A stretch of 64,000 bases of DNA, taken from Thuidium tamariscinum (taxonomy: Eukaryota > Streptophyta > Bryopsida > Hypnales > Thuidiaceae). This document shows, piece by piece, positions 23,624-35,089 of this stretch. The position numbers and the translations under genes are program-made. The notes beneath the pieces are model-generated. The model saw only the letters and a list, made by a program, of their open reading frames with translations. It was not told the origin of the DNA and ran no database searches. The first letter of the stretch is position 1, and each line of letters opens with the position of its first letter. Location of the stretch: NCBI GenBank assembly GCA_947034885.2, contig OX344755.2, forward strand, positions 1,862,501 through 1,926,500, read 5' to 3'.

Positions 23624-24970
23624 AAATTTCTTCTAATGAATAGCTTTTGTCATGCAAAGCTTCATGTCTTGACTTTGACAATGAGACTTGGGCTTCCTTC
23701 CTACTCAATGCGAAATTACCATGGGAATTAATTATTGTTCTATACCTTAAGACAGGCTGTTTGTTTCATTTTGTTGTGTTTGTTTGTCATGTTGAGATCT
23801 CCCCGACAGTGTGTCTCTCCAATTGCGTGCTTGCTACCGTTGGAAAGTTCTCAGCAAGGAGGGATGCATGGGCTTGGTTTTATGGCATTCCAATCTATAA
23901 TGGGAAAGTTCTGAATTTTTGAGTGATTTTTGGTTTAAAAAAATATTTAGAAAATTATTTTCACTTTGATTTTGACTATGGCAATAGCTCAAGGCACACT
24001 AGTATTTTTGAAGTTACTTAGAGGACTTAGCAAAGGCGTTTTATAGTATCTCCAAAGTCTCAACTTTCTTTTTTTAGTCTTGTTTCAAGGTCAAATCTTG
24101 GATTGTAGGAGTTGCAAAAAAATATGAAGCGTGAGATTTGGAACTTCTTATTGTGAATGTCAAAGTCCCAACTTTAAGTTCCAACTCTTACATAATATTT
24201 TATAGCAATGTAGTGCCTCCCAAATGGGCCAAAGACTCACAATCGTGTTTTTGGAGCTCTTTTACCATCAAATATTCTTTTTACAAATTTAGGCAAAATT
24301 TTAGCCAATAAAAGTTGTTCATGTAATATTTTTCTTCCAATTTTATATTCCAAATAATAGTTGGGACTTGGGGATTGAGTTGGATCTTGAATTTTGCTAA
24401 ACCCAACTTTGCCTTCAAGTCCTACTTCTTAGGTGCCAAAGCTCACCAAAAGTATAGGATTGATAAGAAACTTGGGACTTAGTATAAAGCCTCAAGTCCC
24501 AATTTTAAACTCTTTACCATTTAGATTTTGAAAATTCAATGAGACTTGGGACTTGGGACATACTATGAAAGGACGTTAATTACATACTTTTGAGTAATTG
24601 GTCGATGGCATACGCAACTAAATGTCTTTATGGTTGAAGATGGCCATTCTAAAAAGGATTCATATCATATATAGAGTTATCTCTAAAAACTAAAATTTTC
24701 AATATTAATGTACATTATAGTAAATAATATTATGTTGTAATTCAATTTTCACCATCATTTCATGAATGAAAATTTAGTAGACAAGAGTAATGGGCCCAAG
24801 TTCAAATTATAAGAGAAAATTCATTATATGGAAAATTCAAATTGCAGTAAGAACCATTTTGATTTGATTCATTTCATTAGTTGGAATCAAATTCTCAAAA
24901 AAAACCAATTTCATGGGTGAGATTCAAATTTAGTGTTAGAAGCTAGATGTTGTTACACTGGAAGTTTTTT
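23624..24970. other. AT-rich spacer with decayed repeats
   Basis: About 23755-24010 resembles 8535-8770. From 24060 to 24560 the words acttgggactt and caagtcccaa recur in both orientations, suggesting a decayed foldback. No gene is supported. Confidence 0.3.
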
Positions 24971-25302
24971 TAGACCTCCAAAAGACTATTTTGGGGCTAT
25001 TCTTTGAAATTGTTCCCTAAGAGTTGTGAATGAACCATTGTTGGGCTAAATAATCAATTTTTTTTAAAAATTAATTATTTTTTTAAAAAAATTTATAAAA
25101 TATTTGAAAACTAAAAAATGACTAAATTTTTCTTCCAAAATGATATTTTATAAATACTCAATAATTAATTAAAAATAAATTAACTAACATTGTTTGACAT
25201 AGTAGTGTCTCAACCATCTCAAGTTGCTTATGTGATAGAATTCACAAAGCTCTAATAGAGTTCTAATAGTCCGAGAACTTACAATTTTCCAAAAGCCCCT
25301 AA
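24971..25302. mobile_element. TIR element, GAGGGCA family, decayed copy 2
   Basis: It has the same order of landmarks as the 23384 element: a start like AGACCTCCAAAAGACTATTTTGGGGC, an AT-rich middle, then ACATAGTAGTGTCTCAACCA, AGTCCGAGAACTTACAATTTT and an inverse end (CCAAAAGCCCCTA). Divergence is high and limits are approximate. Confidence 0.4.
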
Positions 25303-27329
25303 AAACTTTTAATGAATGCATTTCAAGGTCATTTGTACCAAAATTATCGAAAAATATAAAGAACCACATGGTGATATTTTTTTGGTACTTGACAAGTAGA
25401 AAAAACAAATGGATCATACACACAAAAATTGGACCAAAGTTTCTTAAATTGTCATCCTCTAACTCATTTCCATTGTCATCTAACAACTAAGATTAATTTC
25501 CAAGGTACTCAAGGGTTAAGCAATTAATACATTATAATTGTAAAGGATGAGAATCCATCCTAGACTTCCTTCAAAAGTTGCAAAGGCTCAAATGTTCAAG
25601 TGAGCCCTATTTTAAATTAAATTATAACTAATGATCAAAACAAGATGATTAAATTAGTTTTTAAGAATTTAAAAAATTATGATTTTTCTTTTTGTTTCTT
25701 CAAATGTGTATTAAATTGGTAGCATGTGATGGATATTTATGTGTTTTTTCTTTGATTTTATTAAATTTTTTAATAACAATTGTGTTTGCTTTCTTTGCTC
25801 TTTTGGAATCAAAAGCTAGCTTATCTAAATTGGAACAAACTTCAGCTGTTCGATTCATATTTTTGGTGTGTATACAATTTGATGTAGAATGAGTTCTTTT
25901 CATTGTATATTTAACAATTGTAAAGTAGGAAATTTTTTTTTTCAATGTCAAAAAATTTCAAGTAACACTAATGCTTTAATAGTAAGTTAGTAGTTATTTC
26001 CAAGAGTCCTCAAACACTATGGAATCGAGTAAAGATTGCAATGGACACCCTTGTATAAAATCTTCAATAGAAAAATCATAATCAATAAATGTTTTCAAAT
26101 TTGGATTTTGAATGCTAAAAATAGACTTAAAAAAGAATCTTACAAAAAATAAAAACTTGGTTAGATTTTATTTAACTTCAAAGTATATCTTGCTCACACC
26201 AAAATTTGGTGCCTCACAAGTTTTAGGGGTTAATCATTTTTTTGAATAAAGTACATGCATACTTCTCTAAGTTGCCTCAATTCCTCCTAGCAATGTTTCA
26301 TCCCAATTGTATATATATAATTAAGGCAACTTAAGAAATTAGCTACTCATGGGGGGTAAAAATAAGCCATACTTGCACAATATCCCTACATTTCATACCC
26401 TAACTTTATGAATTTGTGGGGTCACAAATTTATTTAAGGATTACTCCTAAAGATTAATTTGGCTACAAAAGGCTCAAAGATTCTTGTATATGAGGGTAGC
26501 CACAAAAAGTCAAAATTTCAAGTAAGGATAATGTATTGTTTTAGAAGTTACAATAGGAACAACTGCCTCTTGTATTGAAATCTTTTGCAAAAAAAATTGA
26601 CTAGGATAGGGCTATACCATTGTATTGGCTATTTTAAATAAATAAAGCATTTCTTATTGGTGAGTGAGATGACTATTAATTATGGATACACTTTCTTACT
26701 ATAATAGAATTACCTATAGAGAAAACATCCAAAATTGTCTAAACAAGCAATGCAACATAGTTGGAGGCACCTTTCTCTAAAAAAAAAATTTTTGTAATAT
26801 CATCAAGTGAAAATCATGAATTCAAAAAATTGAATCTTTGGATATGACATGAAATTACTATGAATTTTTAAAGTAGAACTCATTTGGCCACTAAAATTGT
26901 GACATAACTTGGTCATGAAACCAAAATCTAAAGAATTGCTAGTCAATTAATTGCAGTAAGTATAGAAATGGTTTGATTACACTTTTTGAGATGCTTTTAG
27001 TAGAAATCTACTTGTGGTAAAAAATGAATACATGGACGGTTTTGAGTGTTTAATTTCACCATAAGTTAATACCTCTTAAGGACAATTATTATAGTATACT
27101 TCAAGATTCACATCTTACAAATTCTTCTTTTGTTCAAAATTCCATATAACTTCAAGTCCATAATCCTATGATTGCCTTTTCTCTTGCTCTTCTTGGTTGT
27201 GCAAAAAAAAAATGGATCTTTCAAGTTTCAATCATTCCACATGCGCTCAGCATATATCCTACCCACACTATCTATGAGCTTTCTTTCTTTACCTTCATTC
27301 CTAGAATGGTTTGCTCAAAAGACTAACTA
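25303..27329. other. AT-rich spacer
   Basis: No gene, RNA gene or bounded transposon could be supported here. Confidence 0.3.
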
Positions 27330-28446
27330 AGGTAGTTACACCCAAAATGACACCTGATCTTAACTCCTAAAAGCCCTAGGGGTTAGGACAAAACACAAAT
27401 GTGTTATAAAATATAAGTGTTACAACTTTTTTGAAGTTATTATCAAAGAAGATAATGTAAAGCACAAAAAGTAGAAAGTATCCATACAGTCAAAGTAAAA
27501 AAAATATTTTTAGATTATTTTAAAATGAATTTTGAAGATATAACTTCAAAAATTCACCAAAAATACAATTTCTATTTTTAGAATTTGAAAATTTTTTTTG
27601 ATTGGTCAAAATTGTGTTTCTTATTGATTCATAAAAAAATGAAAAATATTCAACCTCTAAAAGCCGAAGAGATTAAGACAAACTACAAATGTGTTATAAA
27701 ATATAAGCTTTACAACTTTTTTGAAGTTAGCATCGAAGAAGATAATGTAAAGCACAAAAATTAGAAAGTATCCATATGATCAAAAATAAAAAAATATTTA
27801 TAGATTCTCTTCAAATGAATTTTGAAGATATAACTTCAAAAATTCACCAAAAATACAATTTCTATTTTTATGATTTGAAATTTTTTTTGATTGGTCAAAA
27901 TTGTGGTTTTTATTGATTTGTTAAAAAATAAAAATTATTTACTAATGAGAGCATCAGTACTTCCTCCAAATAGTAAGTTTTTCAACACTAAGCAATTTTA
28001 GACACTTTGTACTATTTCTCCTTCTTTTTGCTATAACTTTTTTTTGACCGTACTGATCTTGGTTTTGAATATTAATGTTGAAAGAAAACCCAATTTTTTC
28101 AAAACTGAAAAAAAAAAAATTTTGAAAAAAGTTTTTTTTTTGCCCGATAATTCTGCCCGAAGTCAGGCAGCGACCAGAAAATGGTCGTTTGAGCGCTTAG
28201 GATTTAAAGAGCCATCTACAATGTGCATATAATTCCAAAAATAGTCATGTGCCCAGACTGTAGATGGCCATTTCAGAAACAAACTTTGACCATTAATAAC
28301 TTTTGCATACAGTATCTAAATCCTATGTTCTTTGGTGCATTGGAACATGTTTTCACTTGCCAACAAGACTATATAAAAATCTGAACAACATGATGACAAA
28401 AACTAGGCACGGTAAGGATAAGTGGCTTTTTTAGGTGTACCCACTT
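27330..28446. mobile_element. TA-flanked MITE (21822 family), split by a TTAA element
   Basis: Left end AGGTAGTTACACCCAAAA and right end TTTTTTAGGTGTACCCACTT correspond to the 21822-22094 element. The right 240 bases (from AGAGCCATCTACA) align with it throughout. Between them lies a separate 840-bp element at 27364-28203. TA flanks both outer ends (27328-27329, 28447-28448). Confidence 0.7.
27364..28203. mobile_element. TTAA-flanked element, copy 2, inserted in a MITE (840 bp)
   Basis: TTAA flanks it at 27360-27363 and 28204-28207. Ends are CTCCTAAAAGC and, reversed, ATCCTAAGCGC. It is the opposite-strand relative of 7067-7611. A unit of about 290 bases is duplicated in tandem inside it (AAATGTGTTATAAAATATAAG at about 27401 and 27691, with long matching tracts after each). 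The host MITE has an uninterrupted relative at 21822-22094, which shows one TAAA-like site where this copy has two TTAA. Confidence 0.68.
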
Positions 28447-28487
28447 TAGTATTTATGGAGTAGTTTCAATCCCACCAAGTACAATAA

Positions 28488-29210
28488 GGTGATTGCAAGA
28501 AACACTTGTCCTATTTGTTGTGTTTTACTACAATACTCGTGACTTTTTTAGGAATAATTTAAAATTAGAAAATTAATTTGAAAAATATGAATAATGTATA
28601 CACCTCTAAGATGAAGGTTTTCACCGAAGGTGATTGATAGAAAAATTCTCTAAGTAGGAGAACTTAAAAAGTGTCAAACCTTAAGAAAATACATACCTTC
28701 ATGTTTTAATTCGGTAAAATTAGTAAAAATAAGTAAATAAAAAAAATAAAAAGTGTCCATTTGCAAAAACTCTATGGAAATGGTCATTCTTCAAAAAAAA
28801 TCACTAAAATAATACTTTATATGTTTCAAAATGCAACCAGAAAGAAGCTCACTTTGTGGACTTCCACACATCATAAAAATAACTTTTTTCAAAATCCCTC
28901 ATGTGAAGAGATGTAAGTCTATTAAGAGACCATCTCATCCAAATTTCATCTCAAAATCATTAAAAGAAGGTACTCCTTAGTGACTAAAACCCCCTAAATT
29001 GCCAAGTGTGACATTCAATCACTAGTACTATTTTGAAATCAAAATATTTTTGAAAATTATGAAAAAATTAGAGAATGTGTATGGTACCTATGAGTATATT
29101 CCCTATAAATCTTGAGTCATTTGGAGCCAAAACATAGAAGTTATGACCAAAAAACAAATCAGCACACTAGGTGTGACTGAAAATAGGACAAGTGTTTCTT
29201 TCAATTGCCC
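28488..29210. mobile_element. TIR element, GGTGAnTT family, copy 1 (723 bp)
   Basis: Left end GGTGATTGCAAGAAACACTT and reversed right end GGGCAATTGAAAGAAACACT continue together through TGTCCTATTT, about 29 bases in all. The interior shares several blocks with the 57743-58490 element (GGAGAACT.., then CCATTTGCAAAAA-like, then ACTCCT.AGT..TAAAA). No coding capacity was recognised. A target duplication could not be resolved. Confidence 0.6.
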
Positions 29211-29308
29211 AATACTCCTATCAAAACTGATATAATTATGATCATTGAAATCTGAATGCAAGCTAAATATATGATAATTATATGAAAACATATCCAGTAA
29301 TCCATTAA

Positions 29309-30300
29309 CCCTAAAAGGTCCAGGAAGCCATTTGTGACAATAAAGTATATTGTGAATTGGGTGGTATTTGATCAGACTTGCATTGAATAATTATTATTCA
29401 ATTAAAAATAATTTAATGATTATGATAGTATCTAAATATTCCCTCTATTTGACTAAGAACTTCCATATTAGGTAGAATTTTTGTTCCACTAAAAAGCTCC
29501 ATTTCTTGATTATTTTTCACCACTTAGTAAGTGTTTGTTGTGTTGAATGACTTTGTGGGGGCAAGTGAAACAATGTGGGAGCATTCTTTTAGATTTGCAA
29601 GCTTGGCCTTGCCTATATGAAGAACACTGTACTAATTATTCACTCAAACACTAATGTTGACAATGCATTTAGTAACTTCTTCAGTGCTATCGAAAGTTAA
29701 TCATAAAGCAAGCTAGGTTTATTTATTGTAGATATTTAAGTTAGAAAACATGCTTTTAGAATCCTAGTGTTGCTACCACCCTTTAAATAATCTAAAATGA
29801 CAAAGGAGACAACATTCACAAATTCTATTCAAAAATCGTACTTCACACATGGATTTTGGATGTTTAAATGATAGAGCTTAAGTTTGAGATTTTGCATAGA
29901 TTTAGGAGATGGGTTAACTGTCTTCATCTTGAATGCATCTATTGCTAGTACTATGACTAAAAATACAATTCATCCTTCCACGAAAAGATTTTTGAAGGTT
30001 TTTAGTAGAACAGAGGAAATAACAATGTATTACAATACATATATTTAACTACAATTGAAGAAATATAATTACTAAGGTTAAATACGGATCGTATACATGG
30101 CTGTGGCAATCATGCATTTTGATACTGTGTGATATGATATACTTTGAATAAGTCAAATATACTCATTGAAAGTCAAAGTATTGTAGAAGATTTTTCCTTT
30201 CCACCCCTAATACCAAAAATGAATAGTTGCACTTCTGTCCTACAAGAGAAGATTCTTTGTCATTCATTAGACACTAAACGTTCGCCTCGACATTTTAGGG
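29309..30300. mobile_element. TTAA-flanked element, copy 5 of the group (992 bp)
   Basis: It is bounded by TTAA at 29305-29308 and 30301-30304. Ends CCCTAAAAGGTCCAGG and, reversed, CCCTAAAATGTCGAGG agree at 13 of 16 positions, the clearest ends of the group. The last 200 bases also occur in an intron of the ABCG gene (about 49030-49219). No transposase is recognisable. Confidence 0.6.
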
Positions 30301-30304
30301 TTAA

Positions 30305-31460
30305 CTGTCCTGTGGAATGCAATTTTTAGATTCACCTTAGTTTGTGCAGCTGAAGACCATGTAAGTGTAAGTGCAGTACACATAGCAGTAGAGAAAAGAG
30401 CTGCACCCAAAAAGAGCCTTCAGTTTGTACGAGTTATTCGCGTGTAGCTACAGGTGTCAATACTCCACCAACTCATCACACCATTTTTTCACATGGGTGT
30501 CAAAAATAGCAGAAGGTAACAACATCCATAACTGTTAGTGCACCCAATTACTGATAGTAGAGTTATCTTAAAATGTTGTCAGATGTGCCTTGAAACCATG
30601 CCAATGCTTGATTGTAGTTGGTGGGGTCTGATTTTTTTAGATTATGGTGTGAGAATCAAGGCAACTTTACTAGAGTGTGGTTTAGGGTGCCCTACAAAAT
30701 TCTACTTCAAAAATTCATAGAAATTTGATACTTTATTCAAAAAATTTAATTTAAAAAAAAAAAATTCATGATTTTCAATTGCTAATACAGCAAAAATATT
30801 TCTTTTAAGAAAAACTGCCTCTAACTATGCTGAAATTCCTTATTTTGATGGTTATGGATGCTGCTACCTTAACCAAGCACCCCAGCAGCCATGGAGAGCA
30901 GACAAAAAACCACAATATTATCAATCATACTCAGCGGCAACCACTTCCATTTCGGAAAGGCCACTGGGTGGCCATGCATGGCCTGCCATTCCATTCCTTC
31001 ACCTCTCCATCAAGTCCTTTTTTTCCCTGTTCAGACGAGCTCTTGGAGTCTTGGGCGCATTCACTTCAAACATGTATGGACGCTTTTGCAACCATCCAAT
31101 AGGAGGCTGTGAAATGGAACTTGATTATGAGTCAATGAACTTTCAATTAACTTACATTAGAGCACGACAAGAGTTTGTTTTTTCCTTCTTCAATGGATGG
31201 TTTCAGAGCCACAGTGGCTTCATTCTTAACTAAGAGAATAAATTAAGACTTGGTTGTTGAACTCCCTTCTTATAAGTGTTACAAAATAAGAAATAATGAT
31301 CAATTCAAGCATTCACTTCAGCTTTAGGAAGGAATGCCTTTAGAAACCACCTTCATTAGTTTTGACATGTTGCAATGCTAGTTCTTGAACAAAGCCAGAT
31401 TTATTTCCAAATTGTGCACGTATGAGTTTTCGGGGCCTACTAATCACAAATAAGGCCCTA
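30305..31460. other. Spacer, partly less AT-rich, no gene supported
   Basis: The stretch at about 30850-31110 has a higher GC content and an open frame of some 90 codons, but its translation has no recognisable domain and no splice context was found, so it is not called as a gene. Confidence 0.3.
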
Positions 31461-31861
31461 AGGGAGGAGGTCCATAAACCAACCATCTAAGGGCTGGAAC
31501 AGAATTTTGTGCAGGTCAAACATTTTGAAGTATTTTTCAATGAATTTTTCTTGAAAGACAACTTGAATAGGCATCTAACCCAAGTCGTTTCATATTTTTT
31601 GGAGCTCTCTAGAATTAGTTATGAATTTTTGAAGTCAACATGGCATAGGGCTCCAAAACCGCCCACCCCCTCAAATGTTCACTGTTTGTACATTACTGTA
31701 AAGATCAAAAAGCATCATGTACCAAAAATATACATTTCAAAAGGTGAGCGATTTTTGAGCCTGAGCGGTTTTTGAGCCTCCTCCCTTATGTATTGCATCC
31801 AAAGAAATACATGGAAAAGGGAGATCAGCTCTTGAATGAGTGGTTTCTGAGCCTCCTCCCT
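31461..31861. mobile_element. TA-flanked MITE, AGGTAGGAGG family, copy 1 with duplicated tail
   Basis: It starts AGGGAGGAGGTCCATAAACC after TA (31459-31460). The first right end (GAGCCTCCTCCCT) closes at 31786, followed by TA. About 75 bases later a second right end (GAGTGGTTTCTGAGCCTCCTCCCT) closes at 31861, again followed by TA. The tail has therefore been duplicated. Relatives lie at 32337-32641, 47376-47592 and 50259-50609. Confidence 0.62.
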
Positions 31862-32336
31862 TACACTATACAACCAATGGATCATTCTTGAAACAAAAGC
31901 CACAGCACTCAATCAGAGACTCAATTATACTAATACAAAACGGTGAGCTCTTTATGACTATTTGGTGGATTTCTAAGCTGCAGTTGCAGCCGTCAACGAC
32001 ATTAGCGTGGGATCCCCACTCACAGGCTTTTTGGAGTCATGGAATTACGGCATCTTGATGGTGATGCTGATGGCGTCCCAACAACACTGGGAGTACGTTT
32101 GGTGGCTCTGCTCACTTGCCAAGAGCCTGCAACCTCTCAAAGTAAGCAACCGCAGCACTACTGTGCAGTGAAAACAGCACCTGAAATTGTGGACTGAAAT
32201 AGGCCATTCAGCTATATATTTCAGCACTGTTCGGCTGTGAGGCACCTTTTTCAAGGGAAAAAAAAAAGAAGCATTAATGTTTGTGGTATTGGCAATTGAA
32301 AATCACGTGTGAATATCAAAAAAGAGTATTCATTTA

Positions 32337-32641
32337 AGGTAGGAGGTCCTAAAATGGACCACTGAATAGCTGATTTGCATTTGGGAGAAGCTTAAACTCC
32401 TTGAAGTATTTTTCAATAAATTTTCATGAAAAGAAAAATGGAATTGACATTTAATCCAAGTGGTTTCATATTTTTTGGACCTTTGAAGAATTGGTTCAAA
32501 ATTTTTGAAGTTGCAGAAAAGTTCATTTCAGTGGGCTCTAAAATGGCCCACCTTGTCAAATATACATTAAAGAGTGCAAAATGTACCTCTAGAGCTTGTT
32601 CTATTCTAGAGCCTATGCCATCAGTTTAGGACCTCCTACCT
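32337..32641. mobile_element. TA-flanked MITE, AGGTAGGAGG family, copy 2 (305 bp)
   Basis: Perfect inverted ends AGGTAGGAGGTCCTAAA / TTTAGGACCTCCTACCT, with TA on both sides (32335-32336, 32642-32643). The interior matches copy 1 (GAAGTATTTTTCAAT.AATTTT, TTTCATATTTTTTGGA). Confidence 0.75.
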
Positions 32642-32642
32642 T

Positions 32643-33840
32643 AGATGAGACATGAGATTGACCTCAGTTTTTGTTTTTGTTTTCATTTCTCATGAAGTGC
32701 CAAAGTAGTCATATTAAATGTTGTGCATTACATTCAGTAGCAGACTGTCACATTGCCTCCCAACGGATGAAATGGTGTGGAATATCCCACACCATTCCAT
32801 CTAGCAGATGAAATGGTGTGGGGTATTCCACACCATTCCATCCAACACCAATGGTATTCCACTCCAATCAGTAACTAAAGTTGCAACTCCAAGAAATGTC
32901 ATATGAAATTAGGTGATGGGGACTTCACCAAAAAGAAGGCAGTCCTTCCATGGGCTATTGAATGTTATGTGGTGAAGCTCGTAATTTCAACATTCATGTG
33001 CATATTGGATAGAAAATAACAAATTAGCGTTTTAAAGTTTGTCAATTTCATTCAATTTTATTTTCTTAAATTTGAAGTTTTTTGACAATTTCATCTAAAT
33101 TTTTACTAATTGTTTTTTATAGGATTTGTACAAAGAATAATATTTTGGTGCAAAATGATGACAAATTGCCAAAAAAAAATTCACTGATTGACATCTCTAC
33201 TTCACTGAACCTCCTCATAGTGCCTTGTTCAACACATGTGTGTCAAAAAAAAATGAGCCAATGGATGACTTTTGGGATTCTTGTCAAAATTAAGGATACA
33301 CCTATTGGTCCACAAATCAAATCATTTATGGCAAAGCACCTTGATGATAGGTCTTGTCCTTTCAAGGCTAATGAACATGAACATGAGTAAGCTACCGATC
33401 CTGCACTTTTAGAAGGCTCAGATTCCACTTTTAAGACTTCGGTTGCAGCTGATCATACATTTTCTGTCTAAAGAATATAATTAGGCTACTGATCCTTCAT
33501 TTTTCTGAAGCAAGAGTATCCACTATTGTGGGGTGAGGTGCAGTTGCCCAGTATCACTCTAGCTAATGGCTGGGTGTGATTAGGGTAGAAATTAATCCTG
33601 CATTTCATGAGAGTCACTCCCCCACAATTTCGACGTGGGTCTTTGCGGTTGTTGCGAAAGTTGACCAGTTGAATGCGACCATGATACATCTGGTCATCAA
33701 GGAGTTGATAATCAGGCATTATTACTCCTTTTAATCTCGGTTCGTCTTTTACTTTTTTTGCTTTTGGGTGTTACAGTAGAACTGCAGATCGATGTTAAGT
33801 ATAGGCAGTTTCTTAGAAGCTAATTAAAAGTAGCCGCTGC
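32643..33840. other. Spacer before the ABCG leader zone
   Basis: Apart from the twin palindromes, nothing is supported. From about 33500 the composition rises toward that of genic sequence. Confidence 0.3.
32766..32842. repeat. Two successive 36-bp palindromes
   Basis: GATGAAATGGTGTGG is followed at once by its near inverse (CCACACCATTCCATC) at 32766-32801, and the same palindrome recurs at 32807-32842 after a 5-base spacer. This could fold as two hairpins or one cruciform. No known element was recognised. Confidence 0.7.
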
Positions 33841-34200
33841 AACAACATGATTCCAGGTTGCAGCGACGCAACAACGACGCCGGTGAGTCAAGGGTACGAT
33901 TTGGTAATCGGCAGCTTAAGGTTTGTGTATATGTCGTGAAGATCGATAAATTTCAATTAATTAGCGGTATTCAAAATCCAGCTAGCTTAGTTTATGATCG
34001 AGATCGAAGCAACAGTTGAAGCTGCAGCGATGCTACAACGACGGTGAGTCAGGTTTGCTAATCACGCTAGCTTATTGTGCGTATGTTGTATGATTATGTA
34101 TATTTATATAGATCGATCTTAACTAGCGGTAATCCGAGAATTAGCTGCAGAGAAGCTTCACCTTGTAACGACGTCGGTGGGGCCTTGTCTAGCTGTGCAT
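33841..34200 (+). repeat. Tandem modules carrying splice donors, upstream of the ABCG gene
   Basis: Related segments end in the same way: GCAGCGACGCAACAACGACG followed by CCG^GTGAGTCA (donor at 33883), GCAGCGATGCTACAACGACG^GTGAGTCA (donor at 34044), and a weaker third with AACGACGTCG^GTGGGG near 34180. Two are excellent 5' splice sites. They may be duplicated first leader exons of the ABCG gene, whose likely leader acceptors lie at 35724-36102. This is inference only. Confidence 0.45.
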
Positions 34201-34495
34201 ATGATCAACTACCATGGCGGTGTTGTTCCGGTATAAATTGCAATTGGTCGTTGTTGCAGTTGGAACGCGTGGAGGTGGACGCATCCACTTTACAACCACT
34301 CGTTCACGTACAGCAAACTCTCTGATTATTTCAATAAAATCTTCCTTGCTTCCTTGCTTCCTTGCTTTCGATCAGTTCAATCTATATATAGAATTAGGTA
34401 CCTGACTATCATACATTCCCTTGGTTTCCTGCATTTGAATTGCAATTGCAAGCTACCGATCTAAGTCACGGATTGATGTATAATTGACCATACAG

Positions 34496-34974
34496 GTTAT
34501 ACGTGCGGCGTACTTCTGTTATCGATGTCCTGAACGTTTATCGCTCACACTCAAGCTTGAAGAGCGAGTTGAAGAGAGCGCAAGGATTCTCGGTTTCACG
34601 CCTGTGATCAATCTTGTTAATGGTGTCGCGGTTCATTGGAATTTATTGAAGCAACAAGCGCAGTTGATTGGTATCAATCCTGTCGCCCTCTTTGGCTTGG
34701 TACCGATGAGCACGTACGGTAGGTTTGATCAATCACAACTTATGTTTAAATTTGTACGGGGGGGGGGGAGCTACTTGTTGCCAAGAAAGTACCAAGTGTA
34801 GATTACAATTACGATTTGGGGTCTATTTGTATGAGCGGTGGTACTCAAGAAGCGCTTGAGCAATACCATTCCTCAAGTGCCGTCATTTTGATGCCTCATA
34901 CAATTGTTCCTTCCTGTGACCGTACGTGTAGACACTGTCGTCTGCAAGAATTCTGCAAGAATTCTGCTTTATAG
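34496..34974 (+). pseudogene. Coding-looking relic, possibly of an adenylate-forming enzyme
   Basis: Two open stretches with codon-like composition. The first (34496-34718) is bounded by an acceptor (catacag) and a donor (TACG^GTAGGTTT) and includes FTPVINLVNGVAVHWNLL and NPVALFGLVPMSTYG. After a G11 run a second frame gives VPSVDYNYDLGSICMSGG and ends in a stop at 34972-34974. The order (VPMxxYG, then PxVDxxYDLxSIxxxSGG) faintly recalls 4-coumarate-CoA-ligase-like AMP-binding enzymes (LPMFHIYG ... PVVDKYDLSSIxxxxSGAA). The resemblance is weak, no complete gene exists here, and it could instead be part of the ABCG leader. Confidence 0.22.
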
Positions 34975-35089
34975 ACATTTGTGATTCTGCGTGCTCGCTC
35001 TGTAGTTACAATATTATTTTTCGTTAGATTGTGGGATTCAGAGGTGAGGCCAATTTAACTGTAATGTGCGTGCTCGAAGGGCGTTTAGC

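Noticed and set aside
27364-28203. LTR-type interpretation of the long internal direct repeats
   Set aside because: The repeats are adjacent, include an inverted end of a TTAA element, and carry no retroelement parts.
30827-31112. Overlapping open frames of 60-91 codons in a less AT-rich stretch
   Set aside because: No domain, no splice context and no agreement between frames on a single product.
34349-34375. Repeated CCTTGCTT as a regulatory array
   Set aside because: Only about three units; a plain short tandem repeat is the simpler reading.
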